Of a stretch of DNA of 35,900 nucleotides, positions 32,322 to 35,900 are shown one piece after another. This stretch comes from Halioglobus sp. (GTDB lineage: Bacteria > Pseudomonadota > Gammaproteobacteria > Pseudomonadales > Halieaceae). The position numbers and the translations under genes are program-made. Each line of letters begins with the position of its first letter. Position 1 is the first letter of the stretch. The DNA is taken from positions 1 to 35,900 of the forward strand of contig JARFQU010000089.1 of NCBI GenBank assembly GCA_029287595.1. The letters are read 5' to 3'. The notes under the pieces are model-generated. The model was not told the DNA's origin. It searched no databases and worked only from the letters and a program-made list of their open reading frames with translations.

Positions 32322-32409
32322 GGGTGACACCTCAAGGTCAATAAGGGGCTGAAGCTACTCGTTTCAGGGGTTGCGGTCAATGTGTGGAACAGTCTGACAG
32401 TTCAAACAT

Positions 32410-32435
32410 CCGAACAGTATTTCGCGATAGTTCGG
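32410..32435. promoter_or_regulatory. Inverted repeat between HMG-CoA reductase and sulfatase genes
   Basis: CCGAAC-N14-GTTCGG, a perfect 6-base inverted repeat, lies in the 194-base divergent region between the two start codons. It could bind a dimeric regulator, but I find no second copy and no convincing promoter boxes beside it. Confidence 0.3.
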
Positions 32436-32515
32436 CACAAACAGAATTCGCTCGCAGGACTATTGTCAGCGATATGCTAGATTGCGGCCATGGTTCTTTC
32501 GCGATGGAGATTATT

Positions 32516-34126
32516 ATGGACCGATACAGGGTTGTGCTGTTGTTGATCTGCTATCTGCTGGCGCCGGCGCTGACAGCCGCAGAGCGGCCCAATATCATCA
32601 TCATGGTGGCCGATGATCTGGGCTGGAGCGACGTGGGTTTTCACGGTGGCGATATTGACACTCCATCGCTGGACCAGTTGGCTGCTGAGGGCGTGGAATT
32701 ATCACGTTTCTACACCACGCCGATTTGCTCGCCCACCCGGGCTGCGCTGATGACCGCGCGGGACCCCATGCGCCTGGGTGTTGCCTACGGGGTGATCATG
32801 CCCTGGATGAACATCGGTATACACCCCGAGGAACATTTCATGCCCCAGAGTTTTCGGGCAGCCGGCTACCAGACCGCGATGGTAGGCAAATGGCACCTGG
32901 GGCATGCGCTGCAGGCCTATCATCCCAATCAGCGGGGCTTTGAACATTTCTATGGCCATCTGCATACCGAGGTCGGGTACTTCCCACCTTTTGGCAACCA
33001 GGGCGGCAAGGATTTCCAGGAAAATGGCCGCTCCATAGAGCGAGACGGCTACGAGACTTTTATCCTGGCTGATGAGGTGTCACGCTTTATACGCGAGCGC
33101 GATCAGGACAAGCCATTCTTTATATACATGCCTTTTATCGCGCCCCATACGCCGCTGGACGCACCTGAGGATTTGAAGCGCAAGTATGCCGATATGGAGG
33201 ATAACCGCCTGCCGGCGCGCAGCAAGAATACCGACGAAACCCGCAAGATAAACAAACTGATGGGCCAGCCCAGTGCGCGTCCCCTGTACGCGGCGGTCGT
33301 CGACGCCATGGACCAGGCTATTGGCAGGGTACTGGATACCCTGGAGCAGCAGGGAATTGCCGATAACACCATTGTGCTGTTCTTCAGTGATAATGGCGGA
33401 GCAGCCTATGCCACTGGCGGTGCGGACAATGTGCCGCTGCGCGGCGGCAAGGGGGAAACCTGGGAAGGCGGTATCCGGGTGGTCTCGCTGCTGCGCTGGC
33501 CAGCGCGGCTGGCCCCGGGGCAGCGGATGGACCAGATTATGACGGCCATGGATGTGTTTCCCACGTTGGCGGCGGCTGCGGGGGTGACACCTGGAAATGA
33601 TCGCTTTGAACTGGATGGCAGGGATCTTTGGCCCGCCATTGCCCAGGGTAAATCCGCTCCGCGACAAGACCTGGTGTTCTTTGCTTCGGAAACACCGATA
33701 CGCGGTTCCTTTATGTTTACCGCCTTCAATGACCACTGGAAACTGGTACAGGAGGTGCAGCAGGGCCTGCTCTCAGCCACCGTGACCAATTACCTGTTCA
33801 GGATCTCCGAGGATCCCAATGAATACAATAATCTGGCGTCCGTATACCCTGAGGTGGTGGCAGAAATGGCGGGAGCCATTCACTACTGGCGTACGCTGTA
33901 CCCGGTGGCAGGCACACGCTCAGAACTGGTGCCTCCACCCGGTTGGCGTGCGCCTAAAGACTGGAGCGGGTATCCGCGATCACTGGCCGAAACTCAGGAC
34001 GGCCCCGCGCCGGGTATGCCACCTGAATTTGCCTTGCGGCCACTGGATTTTCAGCACGGCGAAGCCGGGCGCCTGATTTACAACTGTGAGCCTTACGAGT
34101 TTGCCGGAGGAGGGTTGTGCAAATAG
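32516..34126 (+). CDS. Exported arylsulfatase-family sulfatase
   Basis: Type I sulfatase of 536 residues. The start at 32516 has GGAG 6 bases upstream and opens a signal peptide (MDRYRVVLLLICYLLAPALTAA); earlier in-frame ATGs (32384, 32504) would add non-family sequence. The metal-binding MVADDLGWSD lies near residue 25. The sulfatase motif CSPTRAALMTAR begins with Cys71, to be converted to formylglycine, followed by GKWHLGH and FFSDNGGA with further active-site residues. A formylglycine-generating partner is not in the window. It probably releases sulfate from an algal or other organic sulfate ester. It is convergent with recQ, with 3 bases between. Confidence 0.94.
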   Translation: MDRYRVVLLLICYLLAPALTAAERPNIIIMVADDLGWSDVGFHGGDIDTPSLDQLAAEGVELSRFYTTPICSPTRAALMTARDPMRLGVAYGVIMPWMNIGIHPEEHFMPQSFRAAGYQTAMVGKWHLGHALQAYHPNQRGFEHFYGHLHTEVGYFPPFGNQGGKDFQENGRSIERDGYETFILADEVSRFIRERDQDKPFFIYMPFIAPHTPLDAPEDLKRKYADMEDNRLPARSKNTDETRKINKLMGQPSARPLYAAVVDAMDQAIGRVLDTLEQQGIADNTIVLFFSDNGGAAYATGGADNVPLRGGKGETWEGGIRVVSLLRWPARLAPGQRMDQIMTAMDVFPTLAAAAGVTPGNDRFELDGRDLWPAIAQGKSAPRQDLVFFASETPIRGSFMFTAFNDHWKLVQEVQQGLLSATVTNYLFRISEDPNEYNNLASVYPEVVAEMAGAIHYWRTLYPVAGTRSELVPPPGWRAPKDWSGYPRSLAETQDGPAPGMPPEFALRPLDFQHGEAGRLIYNCEPYEFAGGGLCK

Positions 34127-34129
34127 GGT

Positions 34130-35900
34130 TCAGGCAGGGGCCTGATGCTGCGCGATAACCTGCAGGAACACTGCGCCGTATTTTTCCAGTTTCCGTTCCC
34201 CCACGCCGGTGATGCGGCCGAACTGGGTGAGATTTTGCGGCAGCACACTGCACATTTCCTGCAGCGTGCGATCGTGAAAGATCACATAGGGTGGAACCCC
34301 CTGTTCCTCGGCCAGTTCCCGACGACAATCGCGCAGGGCTTCCCAAAGGGCAATATCGATATCTGAGGGCAGCGGCGTTTTGGTCTGCTTTGCGGCACCG
34401 GGCTTGCTTTTTATATCCCGCCGCAGCTGTATGTCCTGCTCACCGCGCAGCAGCGCGCGACACTGCTCTTCCAGGCGCAGGGCGCCAAAACGTTCCATGT
34501 CCACACTGAGGTAACCCCGGGCAACCAGTTGACGAAATACCGAGCGCCACTGGTTGTTGTCCATGTCGGCACCCACACCGTAGGTGGGCAGCAGGTGGTG
34601 ATCACACTGGAATATTTTGTCGCTGTCGGCGCCGCGCAATACATCCACCAGATGTGCCACCCCAAAGCGCTGCCCGGTGCGATACACCACGCTGAGCGCC
34701 TTGCGTGCTGCCTCGGTACCATCCCAGGTATTTACCGGCTCCAGGCAGGTATCGCAATTACCGCAGGGTTCTGCCAAGGCGTCATCAAAGTAATTCAGTA
34801 ATGCCTGGCGCCGGCAGGTGGTGATCTCGCACAGTCCCAGCATGGCGTTGAGACGCTGTTGCTCCGCGCGCTTGTGTTCCTCGCTGCCATCGGAGGATGC
34901 CATCATCTGGCGCAGCTTGATGACGTCCTGCAGGCCATAGATCATCCAGGCGTTCGCCGCCGCACCATCGCGCCCGGCACGCCCGGTCTCCTGGTAATAA
35001 GCCTCTACCGTCTTGGGCATATCCAGGTGGGCGACAAAGCGTACGTCCGGCTTGTCAATGCCCATACCAAAGGCGATGGTGGCTACGATGATCACTGACT
35101 CTTCTCGCAGGAAACGGGCCTGATAGTCGGCGCGCAGCGCAGCACTGAGTCCGGCGTGATAGGGCAACGCATTGAAGCCCTGTTGTTGTAGCCAGAAGGC
35201 GATTTCCTCGGTTTTCTTGCGCGACAGGCAATAGACGATACCTGCATCACCCGGGTGCTCCTGCTTGAGAAATTGCAGCAGCTGTTGCCTGGGGTTGTGT
35301 TTCAGGGCGATGCGATAACGAATATTGGGGCGATCGAAGCCGGCGATGAACTGCGCCGCCTCTCCCAGATGCAGGCGTTCCACAATCTCCGCTCGGGTGC
35401 GCGCGTCCGCCGTGGCGGTCAGGGCAACCCTTGGAATCAGCGGGAAACGTTCATGCAGCAGGCTCAGTTGCAGATAGTCCGCACGAAAGTCATGTCCCCA
35501 CTGGGAAACGCAATGTGCCTCGTCGATGGCGAACAGGCTGATCGGTGCCTGTTCCAGTAAGCGCAGGGTGCGCTCCTGGTTAAGGCGCTCCGGGGCGATA
35601 TAGAGAAGATCCAGCTCGCCTTGTAGCAGGTCATTCTCGATTTGCTGCGCCGCTCCCGGTTCCAGCGTGGAATTGAGGAAGTTGGCCTTTACCCCTAGCA
35701 GCCGCAGCGCGCTGACCTGGTCCTGCATCAGTGCGATCAGTGGTGAGATGACTACGCCGCAGCCATCGCGGGCCAGTGCGGGGATCTGGTAACACAGTGA
35801 TTTGCCCCCGCCGGTGGGCATCAGCACCAGTGCGTCACCCCCCTCGATCACCGTCTGGATAATACGGTCCTGTGGCGGGCGGAAGGACTCGTAGCCAAAG
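34130..35900 (-). CDS. recQ: ATP-dependent DNA helicase RecQ (5' end cut by the window)
   Basis: 3'-5' DNA helicase acting in recombination and repair. The frame runs through the window edge: the last visible residues are [16 protein letters not shown] before [18 protein letters not shown], so only roughly 10-20 N-terminal residues are missing. Walker A is TGGGKS, the helicase box is [14 protein letters not shown], and the zinc-binding cluster is CRRQALL...CGNCDTC. A C-terminal HRDC domain (from about [15 protein letters not shown]) is present, making this full RecQ architecture. The internal GTG at 35851 is not the true start. Confidence 0.97.
   Translation of the reverse strand, partial: FGYESFRPPQDRIIQTVIEGGDALVLMPTGGGKSLCYQIPALARDGCGVVISPLIALMQDQVSALRLLGVKANFLNSTLEPGAAQQIENDLLQGELDLLYIAPERLNQERTLRLLEQAPISLFAIDEAHCVSQWGHDFRADYLQLSLLHERFPLIPRVALTATADARTRAEIVERLHLGEAAQFIAGFDRPNIRYRIALKHNPRQQLLQFLKQEHPGDAGIVYCLSRKKTEEIAFWLQQQGFNALPYHAGLSAALRADYQARFLREESVIIVATIAFGMGIDKPDVRFVAHLDMPKTVEAYYQETGRAGRDGAAANAWMIYGLQDVIKLRQMMASSDGSEEHKRAEQQRLNAMLGLCEITTCRRQALLNYFDDALAEPCGNCDTCLEPVNTWDGTEAARKALSVVYRTGQRFGVAHLVDVLRGADSDKIFQCDHHLLPTYGVGADMDNNQWRSVFRQLVARGYLSVDMERFGALRLEEQCRALLRGEQDIQLRRDIKSKPGAAKQTKTPLPSDIDIALWEALRDCRRELAEEQGVPPYVIFHDRTLQEMCSVLPQNLTQFGRITGVGERKLEKYGAVFLQVIAQHQAPA

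Overview
The window looks like chromosome of an aerobic, probably marine gammaproteobacterium. The GC-rich DNA, the recA-recX pair with a LexA box, and the mix of redox genes (quinohemoprotein alcohol dehydrogenase, a DUF1302-type outer-membrane protein, cytochrome P450, LLM oxidoreductase, sulfatase, HMG-CoA reductase) would fit the OM60/NOR5 (Halieaceae) group or a relative. That placement is inference from gene content; no rRNA is present. I saw no tRNA, CRISPR array, insertion sequence or prophage. Genes are dense, in short operons on both strands.

Region by region. 1-1.7 kb: the start of a membrane-protein gene, a small methyltransferase and a divergent DsbA/kappa-GST-type isomerase. 1.7-5.2 kb (minus strand): an apparent four-gene operon, in order a small membrane protein, cytochrome P450, LLM oxidoreductase and SDR. 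5.3-8.3 kb: glutathionyl-hydroquinone reductase, a LysR regulator and a divergent pirin. The two promoters in this block carry the same pair of 15-bp palindromes at the same spacing. 8.3-10.6 kb (minus): an Old-Yellow-Enzyme-type oxidoreductase, a 54-residue membrane protein and a membrane desaturase with a TTG start overlapping the small gene's stop. 10.7-15 kb: a DUF1302-type outer-membrane protein divergent from a lipoprotein PQQ/haem alcohol dehydrogenase.

15-19.4 kb: a GCS2-type glutamate-cysteine ligase homologue coupled to an M14 zinc hydrolase, then recA, a terminator/attenuator and recX. 19.5-23.7 kb: a beta-CASP metallo-beta-lactamase RNase, a DUF1326-DUF2182 pair, a periplasmic protein with an internal tandem duplication, and a second HCCA-isomerase-type protein. 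23.8-29.5 kb: a D-aminoacylase-type amidohydrolase divergent from an ExaC-like acetaldehyde dehydrogenase, a large uncharacterised protein and a membrane-anchored ThuA protein. 29.5-35.9 kb: an NTF2-like protein, an HMG-CoA reductase / ICMT-like / arfB operon, a sulfatase, and recQ cut by the window end.

Three themes recur. One is quinone and electrophile handling with glutathione (hydroquinone reductase, pirin, two kappa-GST-fold proteins, a ligase of the glutamate-cysteine ligase fold). The second is oxidation of alcohols and other organics: a quinohemoprotein dehydrogenase could feed an ExaC-type aldehyde dehydrogenase, alongside P450, LLM, SDR and OYE enzymes. The third is DNA and RNA maintenance (recA, recX, recQ, arfB, beta-CASP nuclease). 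The most distinctive signal is the duplicated two-palindrome promoter architecture in the LysR block.
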